From assembly GCA_050300015.1 (NCBI GenBank), contig JBNKWZ010000029.1:1-64000 (forward strand): a DNA stretch of 64,000 nt, read 5' to 3'. The notes under the pieces were generated by a model that did not search any database, was not told the origin of the DNA, and saw only the letters and a program-made list of their open reading frames with translations. This stretch comes from CAYZQH01 sp050300015. Lineage in GTDB: Bacteria > Pseudomonadota > Gammaproteobacteria > Pseudomonadales > Cellvibrionaceae. The translations under genes and the position numbers were made by a program. This document shows positions 35,200-44,092 of this stretch, one piece after another. Numbering within the stretch: position 1 is the stretch's first letter; every line of letters starts with the position of its first letter.

Positions 35200-35674
35200 T
35201 GATCGATATTACCTAAGGGCACGGTATTACGACCAGGGTATGAGTTGGTTTACCCAGATGGATACGTGGGGTGGAAGCAATCACAATCCAATAACTTGGC
35301 ATAAATATCTTTATGCCAATGCAAACCCCAGTAATGTTATTGACCCAAGCGGACATATGTCGCTCGGATCTCTTGGGGCAAGCATTTCGATTGTCGGAAC
35401 ATTGACTACTATTGCAAATGTAGGGATAACTGGATTAGGTATGGCGTTCGCATCGGAAGATTCTGATAGTTATCCTGATGCAGTAATAGTGACTTTAGGC
35501 GGGAGTGTTGGCTCAGGTGGAGCAATGGCTGAAGCTGGAGGTGATGCTATTTTTGATTTAAGAAGTGGAAAGGCTTGGCAAGCAGAGTTCTCCATGTGGC
35601 CAGTTGACGATAAAGACCCTTCAGCCAACGCCACTCATGGCGCGGTTCGTGGGAGTGTTTGCCGGTTGCCTTGA
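35200..35674 (+). pseudogene. Orphan Rhs C-terminal tip
   Basis: From about 35200 the DNA reads DRYYLRARYYDQGMSWFTQMDTWGG and on to DPSGHM, the Rhs core boundary. It closely matches the giant gene at 12250-12403 in DNA sequence, and then diverges into a different tip (glycine/alanine-rich, membrane-like). There is no start codon or upstream Rhs shell. The reading frame ends at 35674 where it meets an IS remnant on the other strand. This is a displaced tip of the kind found downstream of Rhs genes, here about 22 kb away. Confidence 0.75.
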
Positions 35675-35942
35675 GGTAAGCGTGTTCGAGGAACTGTCCG
35701 TTCAGCAGGGCGTAAACAAAGGCAATGATGACCGACAAAGAGTACCGCCGCTTGGGGATAACGTCAGCCAGATACAATTGAAGGGTACGCCCACAGCCTG
35801 TTTTGCCATACCGATTGGCGCAGATAATACGCTTGCCTGTGATATGGTCGTTACCGGATTCGGCGCGTTTATAGACATAGCCGTGGGAGACCCACTGATC
35901 ATTTTTACCGCAATGGGTGCAGGCCTCGTCGGGTGAGAGCAC
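35547..35942 (-). pseudogene. Transposase fragment with zinc ribbon
   Basis: A 131-codon minus-strand frame with CTHCG and a second cysteine pair (CANRYGKTGC) as in N-terminal zinc-ribbon transposase domains, then a helical segment (HEWRWLKGLYRQLATWRTLL) typical of IS transposases. No catalytic core follows. It overlaps the end of the orphan Rhs tip, so the junction of the two lies in about 35547-35640. I take it for a remnant; the family is not certain. Confidence 0.55.
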
Positions 35943-36128
35943 TGAATCTAGGGAAAGAGTGAATTGGTCAATCTTTGATCGGGAAGAAAAATATCTGCAT
36001 AAGAAATCACCACGATGAAAAGGTGAGAGATTTTACAGGAAATTTCGGTTTGCCAAATTAGCGTCGGGACTTAAGGGCTTGCTACGATAGGAATTCGGCT
36101 GAAAAATACTGAATAGTACGGCGGGAAA

Positions 36129-36613
36129 TTGGGAAATAACACAATCCCCTTCGCGGATGGTAGGTACAAACTGCCCGAGCCCTATTTTCTGACCCCGGGC
36201 CGCAAAGTGACTTTCGGCATCTTTGCGCGCTTTGGAAGTATGTCCGAGATCGGGGAGAACATTGTCATTAACCTGCCCAGCTCGGCCGATGTGGTGGTTG
36301 AGTTAAGGATGCGCACCAAGAACCTGGTGGTTGAAGCCGAAACTGTGGTCAAGGCGGTCCATGAGGTGGTCAAGAACAGCGGCTAAAACTCGCCGCCCAG
36401 GCCGCCCTGAAAGTCGCGTTGGAAGAGGTGGTGACCCTCGGCCTGAAACTGCCCTTCTAGGTATTCGATATCGGCGGCGAGGCTAGCGGCAATCTGGCGG
36501 GGGAATATGCCTCGTCGACCACCACCACGGACGGCTCCGACATTTCCGGCGGGGTCAAGACGAAATACGACGTGACGATCCCGCTATTCGCCTGGGATGT
36601 GAACGTCTATTGA
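36129..36613 (+). pseudogene. GC-rich broken gene, unrecognised
   Basis: Coding-like DNA, much richer in G+C than its surroundings. The first frame ends at 36386. A +1 shift there continues as LKLAAQAALKVALEEV..., stops at TAG 36458-36460, and the same frame then reads on as FDIGGEASGNLAGEYASS...WDVNVY to TGA 36611-36613. One frameshift and one nonsense codon thus interrupt a protein of about 160 residues with a hydrophobic beta-rich end. No family recognised. It is a decayed transferred gene. Confidence 0.6.
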
Positions 36614-36710
36614 CGCCGCGGCCCCGGGTCCGTAGCGGGTGGTTAGTTGCGGCGGGCTGCCTCTTAGGCCAGTGTAAGCATTATGAATTCAAGTCAAAAT
36701 AATAGTCAGC

Positions 36711-36809
36711 TTATAACCGGCGGCTGCACCGGACAAATTTTAGCTGTCACCTTTTTGCGGAGCAAAAAAGCCGCAATCAAAAATTTGCTCGGTGAGCGGG
36801 GCGTTACGC
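36711..36809 (+). other. attC-like folded recombination site
   Basis: The outer arms TAACCGGCGGCTGCACCGGACAAATTT and AAATTTGCTCGGTGAGCGGGGCGTTA pair imperfectly with extrahelical bases. An inner TTGCGG/CCGCAA stem lies within the loop, and the right core reads GTTACGC. This is the architecture of integron attC sites: imperfect palindrome, TAAC at one end and GTTA at the other. It precedes the hydrolase gene as if a cassette boundary. No integron integrase is in the window and no second site was found after the hydrolase. Confidence 0.5.
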
Positions 36810-36931
36810 ATTAGCAGGAATGTAAAATGAGGCTATTATTTTTGTCTGCTCTGCGTTTATTCATTGCAGGCCATACCTTGGCCGAAAAAGTGCATTGTTC
36901 TGAAACACAGCGAAAGAGGGCAAAATTAATC

Positions 36932-38248
36932 ATGAATAAAATAATTGTATTATTAGTTAGTGTTATTTTTTCTGTGCCCGTATTTGCGGGAATGACGATG
37001 CCTATTTGGACTGGTGATTGGAAGGGTTTTGCCAGAACGGCTAACGAAGAAACAACTGTAATCCTTAAAATCACTGAATCAAATAGCCAGTTCAACGCAA
37101 GTATTTCGCTAATTGACGTTGGTGTTTCTGATTGGCCAGCCTCTTTCATTGCTACATCTTCGAATAAATTACATGTTGAGCTTCCGTCTGATTCTGGTAT
37201 TCAAAAGATGGATTTTATATCGCGCGACGGTATGTTGATTGGAAAATGGCTAGAGCCCAATAGCGACGAAATAGCATCTATATTTTTGCAAAAAATAAAT
37301 AACCTCGATCAAAATACCGAAAAAAAAGTGTTAATTGATGGCCCAGCAGGAAAGATCGGCGCATCTATCTTTACTCCCGGAGAAAAAAAGCCATGCCTGG
37401 CTATCGTCTTTCTTCATGGTTCTGGGCCGCAATCAAGAGATGCAAACCGTTTCGCTGCTCGTCGCTTTGCTGAATTGGGTGTTGCATCAATCATTTATGA
37501 CAAGCGGGGTGTCGGAGAATCCGAAGGCACCTTGAGTGGCGTTACATTTGAAGATCTAGCTGCAGATGCAATTGCTGTAGCGGAGTATATGTCGTCACAA
37601 GCGCCAACAAGTAAAATTGGGTTTTCTGGGCATAGCCAAGGAGGCTGGATATCTACCTTGGCGGCGTCTAAGTGGAAAAAAGCTGCTTATGCTATTACTA
37701 GTTCAGGCCCCGCAGTAGCTCCCTCAAGGGAGGCCCATTGGACTGTTGTTCGCGCTATGCGAAAAAACAATTCAAGCGAATTGGCTATTCAAGAAGCGCG
37801 CACTGTGATTGATAATTGGCACAAGGGGGTACGAACGGGCAGCTGGTCTGCATTTGAGAATTCCTATGCGCTGGCGAAAAAACAACCTTGGTTCAATAAT
37901 TCCGAATTAATGGATTTTGCTGAAAAACCGAGTGCGCAGGACGCGCATTCGTACAGAGCATTTATGGATTATGATCCAATGCCAGCGATAAAATCCTTGA
38001 AGATACCGTATTTGGCAATATTGTCGCCGGAGGATGAAAGCATAGATGCCATGGAAACGAAAGAAATTTTGGAGCAACTTCAACAATCTAATATCACTAT
38101 TAAGTTGTACCCAGGATATGACCATTCGATGAGAAAGCTTGGTAGAGATGGTAAAAAATTGCGCTGGCCAGCGCATCCTGAAAAATATTTTGAAGACCAA
38201 TATAGGTTTATATCTTCTTTCGGCAATTGTCCCGCTATAGAGTTATAA
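36932..38248 (+). CDS. Exported alpha/beta hydrolase with N-terminal lipocalin-like domain
   Basis: A 438-residue protein. Signal peptide 1-20 (IIVLLVSVIFSVPVFAG). A beta-rich N-terminal domain (WTGDWKG... about 24-125) resembles the lipocalin-like domain of such hydrolases. The catalytic domain has oxyanion motif FLHGSG (about 160), nucleophile GHSQGG (about 234-239), an acid in LSPEDESID and histidine in GYDHSM near 390. The exact substrate is unknown; family members are esterases or peptidases. Start: the ATG at 36932, with AGAGGG upstream, opens the signal peptide; the longer frame from 36827 reads from the region just after the attC-like site and is probably not translated. Confidence 0.75.
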   Translation: MNKIIVLLVSVIFSVPVFAGMTMPIWTGDWKGFARTANEETTVILKITESNSQFNASISLIDVGVSDWPASFIATSSNKLHVELPSDSGIQKMDFISRDGMLIGKWLEPNSDEIASIFLQKINNLDQNTEKKVLIDGPAGKIGASIFTPGEKKPCLAIVFLHGSGPQSRDANRFAARRFAELGVASIIYDKRGVGESEGTLSGVTFEDLAADAIAVAEYMSSQAPTSKIGFSGHSQGGWISTLAASKWKKAAYAITSSGPAVAPSREAHWTVVRAMRKNNSSELAIQEARTVIDNWHKGVRTGSWSAFENSYALAKKQPWFNNSELMDFAEKPSAQDAHSYRAFMDYDPMPAIKSLKIPYLAILSPEDESIDAMETKEILEQLQQSNITIKLYPGYDHSMRKLGRDGKKLRWPAHPEKYFEDQYRFISSFGNCPAIEL

Positions 38249-38324
38249 AATTTGTGGGCACTTCTAAAAATAGGACCATATTTGATAGAGTATAGCCTTG
38301 CCAGCCAAAACTCGAGAGATAGCA

Positions 38325-38827
38325 ATGTCACAGCCCGGATTTTTTGATTTAGATGAACGACTGGAAAGAATGGACGCAAAAGATCCGCTCATTGGCTTGA
38401 AAAGCTAATCAACTGGGAAGAATTTAGACCAACATTAAACCTAGGGAACCTCTGATTAAGTCCGAATAGCTTCTGGCTTACAGAGCTTTTCAAGATCAAG
38501 GCGGCGTTTTGACGGCATACTGGCGGTCTGTCAAAAAGCAACGAAGAGGTTGGAAAGCTCTGCAAGCCCCTTCGGGCGCGGCCTCAAAGCCCACTTGCCG
38601 TCGTTGCTTTGCTTGTTAAGGACTAAGGCCATTAACTTCGCAAAGCGTCTAGGCAACTGAGCTTTGAGGACACGTGCAGAAGCCATTGGGACTTGATCAG
38701 AGGTTCCCTAGTTCGCAAAAAAGAATGGAAAAGTTCTGCTGGTCGTAAGCCCTACGATGTCGTCTTGATGTTTAAAAGTCTTGTGCTCCAGCATTTACTA
38801 CCTAAGCCGCAGCAAATGAAACAATAA
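38325..38827 (+). pseudogene. IS5-type transposase remnant, split by a small element
   Basis: Starts MSQPGFFDLDERLERMDAKD and continues ...INWEEFRPTLN, then after the inserted element LVRKKEWKSSAGRKPYDVV...LVLQH, a typical IS5 N-terminal region. One base is missing near 38405 (frameshift). The coding sequence ends by divergence near 38795. About 100 codons of a roughly 330-codon gene survive. An 18-base repeat begins exactly at the breakpoint. Confidence 0.8.
38445..38708. mobile_element. 264-bp MITE-like element with TA target duplication
   Basis: The ends GGGAACCTCTGATTAAGTCC (38445-38464) and GGGACTTGATCAGAGGTTCCC (38688-38708) are inverted repeats agreeing at 19 of 20 bases. TA lies on both sides (38443-38444, 38709-38710). 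Removing the element with one TA restores the IS5 reading frame (TLN-L-VRKKEW). No coding sequence inside. TA target duplication is the hallmark of IS630/Tc1 transposases, and an IS630 copy lies at 41.9 kb; whether that family moved it is inference. Confidence 0.85.
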
Positions 38828-39245
38828 ACAAGACACAATAAACGAGACCCACACTTATAAAAGCCCCAGGCGACAGGCCAGTCTCAATATGAATTTGTCG
38901 ATTTTTTGCTCTATTTTCAGTGCTAAATTGGTGGTAGTAGTGTGTGGTTTGTTTAGACGATGGCGGAATTTTGTGGAGTAGAAGCGTGTTTAGGCCTACC
39001 AGTTAAGCATTGGTGTTGCTGGAAGGAATGTTTGTTTAGTTGAAGGCTGCTTTGCAGTTAGTGAGCCCTGGGGTCCTCTGGGCGAGTTAACCCAACTAAT
39101 CCAGGTTCCCACTTTGACCCTTCGCTTACTGTTGGAACGAGTTTGTGTTAAGAAATTTCAGCTGACTGTTCTGGTTATTTGTTTCCGAATCTTCCTGGAC
39201 TCAATCTTTTACTGCGAGGCGCCGAGCACACCGCATACCAGCCGG
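38828..39245. other. Intergenic region, no supported gene
   Basis: About 420 bases between the IS5 remnant and the glycosyltransferase. It shows no recognisable gene, repeat or promoter. Composition changes at about 39.2 kb from AT-richer host-like DNA to GC-rich DNA. A plus-strand frame from 39114 is a shadow of the glycosyltransferase. Confidence 0.4.
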
Positions 39246-40184
39246 TCAACGCAGGCTGTCGTCTGCCTGACGCCGAGCCAACTGGGTCATATGGCGCGCT
39301 TGCAACCAGCGCCGCAAGAGCAGAATCCAGCCCCTGGCGTCACCCCGCTTGAGATATCGGCCTTTGGCAATGTGCTGGATGCGCAATACCGGGTCGATAT
39401 CGACCGGCGCGCCATCGGTGCCACAGAGCCAGCGGAACACCCGATCCTCGGTTGCCTTTGCCCAGTGCCGCATTGGTTTCTGATACCAGGAGAGGTCGCG
39501 GCAGTAACCAATGGTTCTGGCCAGATCGCCACGGACTATTTGCATAGGCCCCGTCGCCCGAGACAATCGGTAAGGTTTGAACTCGAACTGAGCATCGGCG
39601 AGCCGTGGTAGCGCCTCGCCCGGCTCCAGCAGGAGCCGCGGGTCGTCTTCCGGGAGTGGGTCGCAGCGCCACTCCCTTGCAGGGTAAAGCAGCGATTGGT
39701 CGCTGCCATTGAGCAAGGGCCCCAGAGCGTCCAAACAACCAGCTCCGAAAAGCACATCGCAATCAGTGAACCAGATCCAGTCACTCTTTGTTTGCAGGGC
39801 CGAGAGATTGCGACCAATTGCTCGACGCTTGAGCCGCTGCGGCGGCAGTTCAATAAAATTCCAGCGAACATTTTCCAGCTTTAAAAGCCGGGTCCGGTCA
39901 AGCAAGTCTCTGGTGGCTATATCCTCACGACTATAAAACACTGTGAAGGTAAGTTCGATCGACCGCGGCGGATTGTCGATGATCGATCCAAGCTGATAGG
40001 CCAACAGGTGGCTGTAGTTCCAGCAGTGGGTCACAAGCTCAAGGCGCAGAGGGCCGGAGGAGGTGCGCGCACCCGTTTGCGGCTTAGCCGGGTGGGCCCA
40101 GATGAAGCGCAGGCTGCGGTAGCGACCGATCGCCAGTAGCAGACGCTCAGAGGCTGCATCAAGCAGTCCGTAATAGTCAGGCAT
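39246..40184 (-). CDS. GT-A-type glycosyltransferase
   Basis: A 312-residue glycosyltransferase. Following a hydrophobic start, the central region has SALQTKSDWIWFTDCDVLFG (about 155-174 from my start), where DCD is the metal-binding DxD of GT-A enzymes. I start it at the ATG at 40184, which overlaps the upstream gene's TGA by 8 bases; the frame from 40319 lies inside that gene. It probably adds a sugar to a capsule or other polysaccharide. Both genes are GC-rich and codon use differs from the neighbours, indicating transfer. Confidence 0.8.
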   Translation of the reverse strand: MPDYYGLLDAASERLLLAIGRYRSLRFIWAHPAKPQTGARTSSGPLRLELVTHCWNYSHLLAYQLGSIIDNPPRSIELTFTVFYSREDIATRDLLDRTRLLKLENVRWNFIELPPQRLKRRAIGRNLSALQTKSDWIWFTDCDVLFGAGCLDALGPLLNGSDQSLLYPAREWRCDPLPEDDPRLLLEPGEALPRLADAQFEFKPYRLSRATGPMQIVRGDLARTIGYCRDLSWYQKPMRHWAKATEDRVFRWLCGTDGAPVDIDPVLRIQHIAKGRYLKRGDARGWILLLRRWLQARHMTQLARRQADDSLR

Positions 40185-41439
40185 CAGACACCAATGCCAG
40201 GCGAGCGCTCGGCTCTTTGCTGGTGTCAGAGGCCAACCCCTCCAAACGTGCACTGACAGCCCGCCAATGAGCTGTATCGGGCTTGCGCCAGTCTCCGGCC
40301 ACTGCGTAGTGGTTGGCAAGATAGCTCTTGAAGCCAGCCAGAACCTGAGGGTCTGTGCGCTGAGTTTGACTAGACCTAATTAGCTCAACCAGTTCCTTGG
40401 CGTTGCGGGCTCGACTTGCCAACCCAGGTATGGCATAGAATGCTTCGCCGAGCGTGATGACGGACTTCCCAACTAACAGTGCCTCTAGACCGACAGTGGA
40501 GTTGATTGTGATCACCAGATTCATCTGGTCGAGCCACTCGCCCAACCTGCCGCCGTTGGCCAGCTCGCAGTCGGCATCAGTAGAAATGGCTGCATAGAGT
40601 TTCGGATAACGGCTTGCAGAACTAGGATGTTCTCGCACCCACAGGCGCGCCTCTGCCACACCGGCCGCCGAGATAGCCTCGCGTACTGTCGCGAACAATT
40701 CTGGCATACTGCTGATCCAGGGGGAGTGATCAAGTAGCTGAGAGTCACGCTCTTTCTGAAAAGGCAATAAGATTTCAACGCGCCCACCAGGGCGCTTCGT
40801 CGCATTCGGCCTGGGCCGTAGGTTGGCACGTCCACGGCGATCTCCAATAGCGGCCAGCTCGCAGGGCTGACAGGCATGGCGTAGAAACACTGAAGGATCA
40901 CGCGGAATACTGCTGGCGGCATTGATGCCGGCAGGATCGATGGTCGTAGTTGCAGGTAACACTCCATTTTCGAAAAAGATCACCTGAATCGACGCTCTAT
41001 TGAGCAGGTGCAGAACTTGGTCCTGATATTTACGCCCGTTCCAGACAATTATTCGAGTCGGTTGATGCCGCTTAAGAAGCGTTGCCAGACCAGTATAAAT
41101 ACTTATGACCTGGCGCTTACGCAGCCACCGCACCAGAGGTCGTAGTCGAAGCCGCCAATCTCCGGGATCCCGAGCGGCAAAGACTTCTCGTTCGGCGTGT
41201 TCGAGCAGCTTGGCAAGCTCTGCATCCGCAGGCGCCGAGTGCCCCCGGTCCGGAAGCCGGTGGTAATGCGCAAGCATCACGCGCTGACCTGACAGGCTCC
41301 GCTCAACCAGCTGCTCAAAATAGCGCCATTTGCGCTCACTGCGCACGAGTATGAGCAGATCTAATGGCCCTTCCGGCCCCAATTCCTTTGCGGAGCGTGG
41401 TCGTAGATGTCGGTAAATCGATTGAATAAACCTCGCCAC
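40177..41439 (-). CDS. Capsule polysaccharide biosynthesis protein (KpsC/KpsS-like)
   Basis: A 420-residue protein resembling the capsule-synthesis family (PF05159), whose KpsC and KpsS add Kdo linkers to the lipid carrier. Support comes from VIFFENGVLP (about 156), LWVREHPSSASRYP (about 265), VITINSTVGLEALLVGKSVITLGEAFY (about 310-336) and NAKELVELI, the family's characteristic C-terminal half. No membrane segment. It is followed, with an 8-base overlap, by a glycosyltransferase. GC-rich compared with neighbours and isolated from any full capsule locus. Confidence 0.75.
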   Translation of the reverse strand: MARFIQSIYRHLRPRSAKELGPEGPLDLLILVRSERKWRYFEQLVERSLSGQRVMLAHYHRLPDRGHSAPADAELAKLLEHAEREVFAARDPGDWRLRLRPLVRWLRKRQVISIYTGLATLLKRHQPTRIIVWNGRKYQDQVLHLLNRASIQVIFFENGVLPATTTIDPAGINAASSIPRDPSVFLRHACQPCELAAIGDRRGRANLRPRPNATKRPGGRVEILLPFQKERDSQLLDHSPWISSMPELFATVREAISAAGVAEARLWVREHPSSASRYPKLYAAISTDADCELANGGRLGEWLDQMNLVITINSTVGLEALLVGKSVITLGEAFYAIPGLASRARNAKELVELIRSSQTQRTDPQVLAGFKSYLANHYAVAGDWRKPDTAHWRAVSARLEGLASDTSKEPSARLALVSDA

Positions 41440-41861
41440 TGCTTCTCACCTCTATTCGACGCGGCGGTGGTTACGGCGATCCCTGACACACTCCACCATC
41501 AAAAGAAAAAGCCGCTCCAATAGTTCCCTGGCACAGACAGCAGCAGCCTGCCATAGCGGGTTTAAATTTTTGTGACAAAAGCTGAAATAAAAGCAGTTTC
41601 AAATAAATACAGGACAGATGGCTTTTAAAAGCTTGTTACGCCACCCAAATTAATAACGAATAACACATGCCAATTTTCTTGGATGGACGGAGATTCCTCA
41701 ATTTTTATACTGAATGACGCCAAGCGAAAGCAGAAAGAAGCGTTTTCGAAAGAGGCTTTTTAAAGGTGTTCGTCACCTTTACTGCTGGAATGAGTTTGCG
41801 ATGATGGTGGGAAGATAAAAAAGAATACTCTTCTTGTTGAAATAGCGATATAATCGTGTCC
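41440..41861. other. Intergenic region upstream of IS630 remnant
   Basis: About 420 bases. It contains a perfect AAAGGTG / CACCTTT hairpin (41762-41780), which may be a terminator-like stem or an element end, and a TATAAT at 41849-41854 too close to the transposase start to be its -10. Otherwise no gene or repeat. Confidence 0.4.
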
Positions 41862-42755
41862 ATGAAAAATGATGCCCGCAAATTATCAACAAGTGAACAA
41901 GCCCTGCTCCGACGTTTAGCAGTTCAAAGAGTATTGGAGGGCGAGTCACCTCAAAAAGTTACTCAAAGCTATGGTCTTGGAGCTAAAACCATTTTCAAAT
42001 GGGTTAAAATTGCAAAAGAAAAAGGACTTGATGCTCTAGCACCAAAGCCAAGGCCCGGCAGAGGTCGGGCGCTTTCTGAATTTGAAGCTGAAGAAGTTAA
42101 AAGGTGGATACTGAATGGCGACCCAAGGCAGTATGGCTTTGATTTTGGTTTGTGGACAAGACAGATCGTAGCGGACCATATTCAAGAACGCTTCGGAATT
42201 ACTCTGAGCTTGCCAGCTGTAGGTGATCTTCTTCACCGTCAAGGGCTGACACCTCAAAAACCGATGAGGCGAGCTTACGAAAGGGATGATGAACAAATCA
42301 AAGAATGGAAGGAACATGTCTATCCTGAAATAAAAAAAGATGCGAAAAAACAGGGTGCTGAGATCTTTTGGTTGGATGAGGCATCAATCCGATCTGATGA
42401 CCCACTAATGAGGACTTGGGGGCTAAAAGGGCAAACGCCAACAGTGAAAACGAGTGGTCAGAGGCAAGGAATAAATGCTATATCTGCACTTTCAAATACG
42501 GGAGGATTTTGGTATCAAGTTTACACCGAGCGGTTTAATGCGGATGTTTTCATCGATTGTTTAAAGGACTTAATGGGAAATCGGAGAAGGCCCATTTATA
42601 TCATTATGGATGGGCACCCAGTGCATAAGAGTAAAAAGGTTCGAGAGTTTGTGAAGGCTTTAGAGGGACGGCTTAGTATTTTCATATTGCTTGGTATGGA
42701 ACTTTAATAATCCAAATGAATGGTCAGGAATGAGTCTCGGTGAAAATTGGTCGTT
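41862..42755 (+). pseudogene. IS630-family transposase, frameshifted near the catalytic glutamate
   Basis: The N-terminal HTH region (QKVTQSYGLGAKTIFKWVKIAKEKGLDAL) and core are complete up to D in IFWLDEASI (about 168) and D in IIMDGHPVHKS (about 252). The frame then ends at 42707 with an abnormal tail. One base later a second frame reads FNNPNEWSG, the expected NP.E.W motif with the catalytic E, so a base has been lost at about 42690-42710. The transposase is therefore inactive as read. The ATG at 41862 is preferred to the GTG at 41856. Confidence 0.8.
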
Positions 42756-43050
42756 GAGTATTGTTCGCTTGCTTTCACCATCAGTATTTAGCTTAAACAG
42801 AATGATTGCACTTTCTACTGCTTCGCAAAAGGTAATTTCAATTTATAAACCGTGTAATCAATTTTTATGGTTTTTTGTTCAGATTGACTTTGGAATTTTC
42901 TTGCAATGCAAGATTGGGTGGCAAAAGAAACCAAACACTGTCAGATGGCCGACAAGTGGCTCGTCAAAAGACTGGGATGTTTTATGTAAAGATTAACCCA
43001 GTTTTTTTGTTTGCTCTAAATAACACACTTCACCGAAGAATGGAGACTGA
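42756..43050. other. IS630 scar and rhomboid upstream region
   Basis: About 295 bases. Scraps of the IS630 C-terminal region may remain, but I can follow no reading frame. The rhomboid gene's leader begins near the right end. Confidence 0.3.
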
Positions 43051-43980
43051 ATGTTCCTACCTTACAAATTAGATTGTGAAAAAAACGCGATACCTTTTAT
43101 TACCATAGTTATTTGTATTGCCTGTATTTTGGTGTATTGGCAGCAATATTCTAAAGATCAAAAACACATTGAAGCACAAAAGCATTTTTGCTCCGTCACT
43201 TTAGGCAAGAACTCGAGAATCGTCTTAAACTCCGTAGTACAAAGAGGTAGTAAGGCTTCGTGCTATTCTTTGTTTGAGGAGATTAGGGAGTCAAACAATG
43301 TCGATGAAACCATTGCAATATTGGCCCGCGATGCGCGCCCAACTGGTTTATTCGAAACTAAAGAAGATGAAGTCAATTACGTCAAAAGTCGGCTGCTTGA
43401 GTATTACCACTTGTATGACCGGCAGGTCCCGCCTCCGTTGACGCGCAGTTTGGCTTATGATCCAAAGGAAATAGATCTTTTCAAGATGATTACGTCCACA
43501 TTTTCTCATGGGAGTGTTGTTCATTTGGGTGGAAATATACTCTTTTTTTATATTTTTGCAGCGTCTGTTGAGCTCATTATGGGCAGCTTTATGTTTTTGG
43601 GGTTTATAGTCTTAGCCACTATAGGTACTAGTTTGGCCTATAGCTATGCTAGCTCCGCGACTGAGCATGCACTACCAACGATTGGCTTGTCTGGCGTAGT
43701 TATGGCTGCTGTTTGCGCACTAGCTGTTATGATGCCCAAAGTAAGGATACGCTGCTTTCTATGGCTGATAGTTTACTTTAAGGTGTTTCGCATTCCTGCT
43801 GCGCTTCTCGCTGTTTGGTATGTGGGATGGGACTTGCTGTCGGTCTATAATGAAGATGGAAATGGTTATGTTAATTATACTGCGCATATCAGCGGGGCGG
43901 CCATTGGTGCTTTGATTGGGCTGTATTACGTATGGTTTAAAAGGGATTTGCTCGAATACGCGATCGATGGAACGCACTAG
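43051..43980 (+). CDS. Rhomboid-family intramembrane protease
   Basis: A 309-residue membrane protein. It has an N-terminal transmembrane segment (AIPFITIVICIACILVYW), a soluble region about 30-140, then the six-helix rhomboid core. Catalytic serine lies in GLSG (about 216-219) and the histidine in AHISGAAIGAL (about 277); HxxxN in HLGGN (about 154) matches the oxyanion region. It should cleave membrane proteins in or near the bilayer. GGAGACTG precedes the ATG. A gap of 112 bases separates it from the signalling cluster, so co-expression is possible but not shown. Confidence 0.85.
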   Translation: MFLPYKLDCEKNAIPFITIVICIACILVYWQQYSKDQKHIEAQKHFCSVTLGKNSRIVLNSVVQRGSKASCYSLFEEIRESNNVDETIAILARDARPTGLFETKEDEVNYVKSRLLEYYHLYDRQVPPPLTRSLAYDPKEIDLFKMITSTFSHGSVVHLGGNILFFYIFAASVELIMGSFMFLGFIVLATIGTSLAYSYASSATEHALPTIGLSGVVMAAVCALAVMMPKVRIRCFLWLIVYFKVFRIPAALLAVWYVGWDLLSVYNEDGNGYVNYTAHISGAAIGALIGLYYVWFKRDLLEYAIDGTH

Positions 43981-44092
43981 AGTTGATCCGGATGGAAATG
44001 CCTGCCGATTAGGAGCAGTAGGCGTTATCGGCGCTCCCTGAACATTCAAGAAAACATTCTCGAGGCCTTTGCTAAACTGAAATAAATGGCAT

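Noticed and set aside
38445..38708. Small RNA or attC site
   Set aside because: The long terminal inverted repeats and TA duplication identify it as a transposable element.
39114..39611. 165-codon plus-strand frame
   Set aside because: Antisense shadow of the glycosyltransferase in GC-rich DNA.
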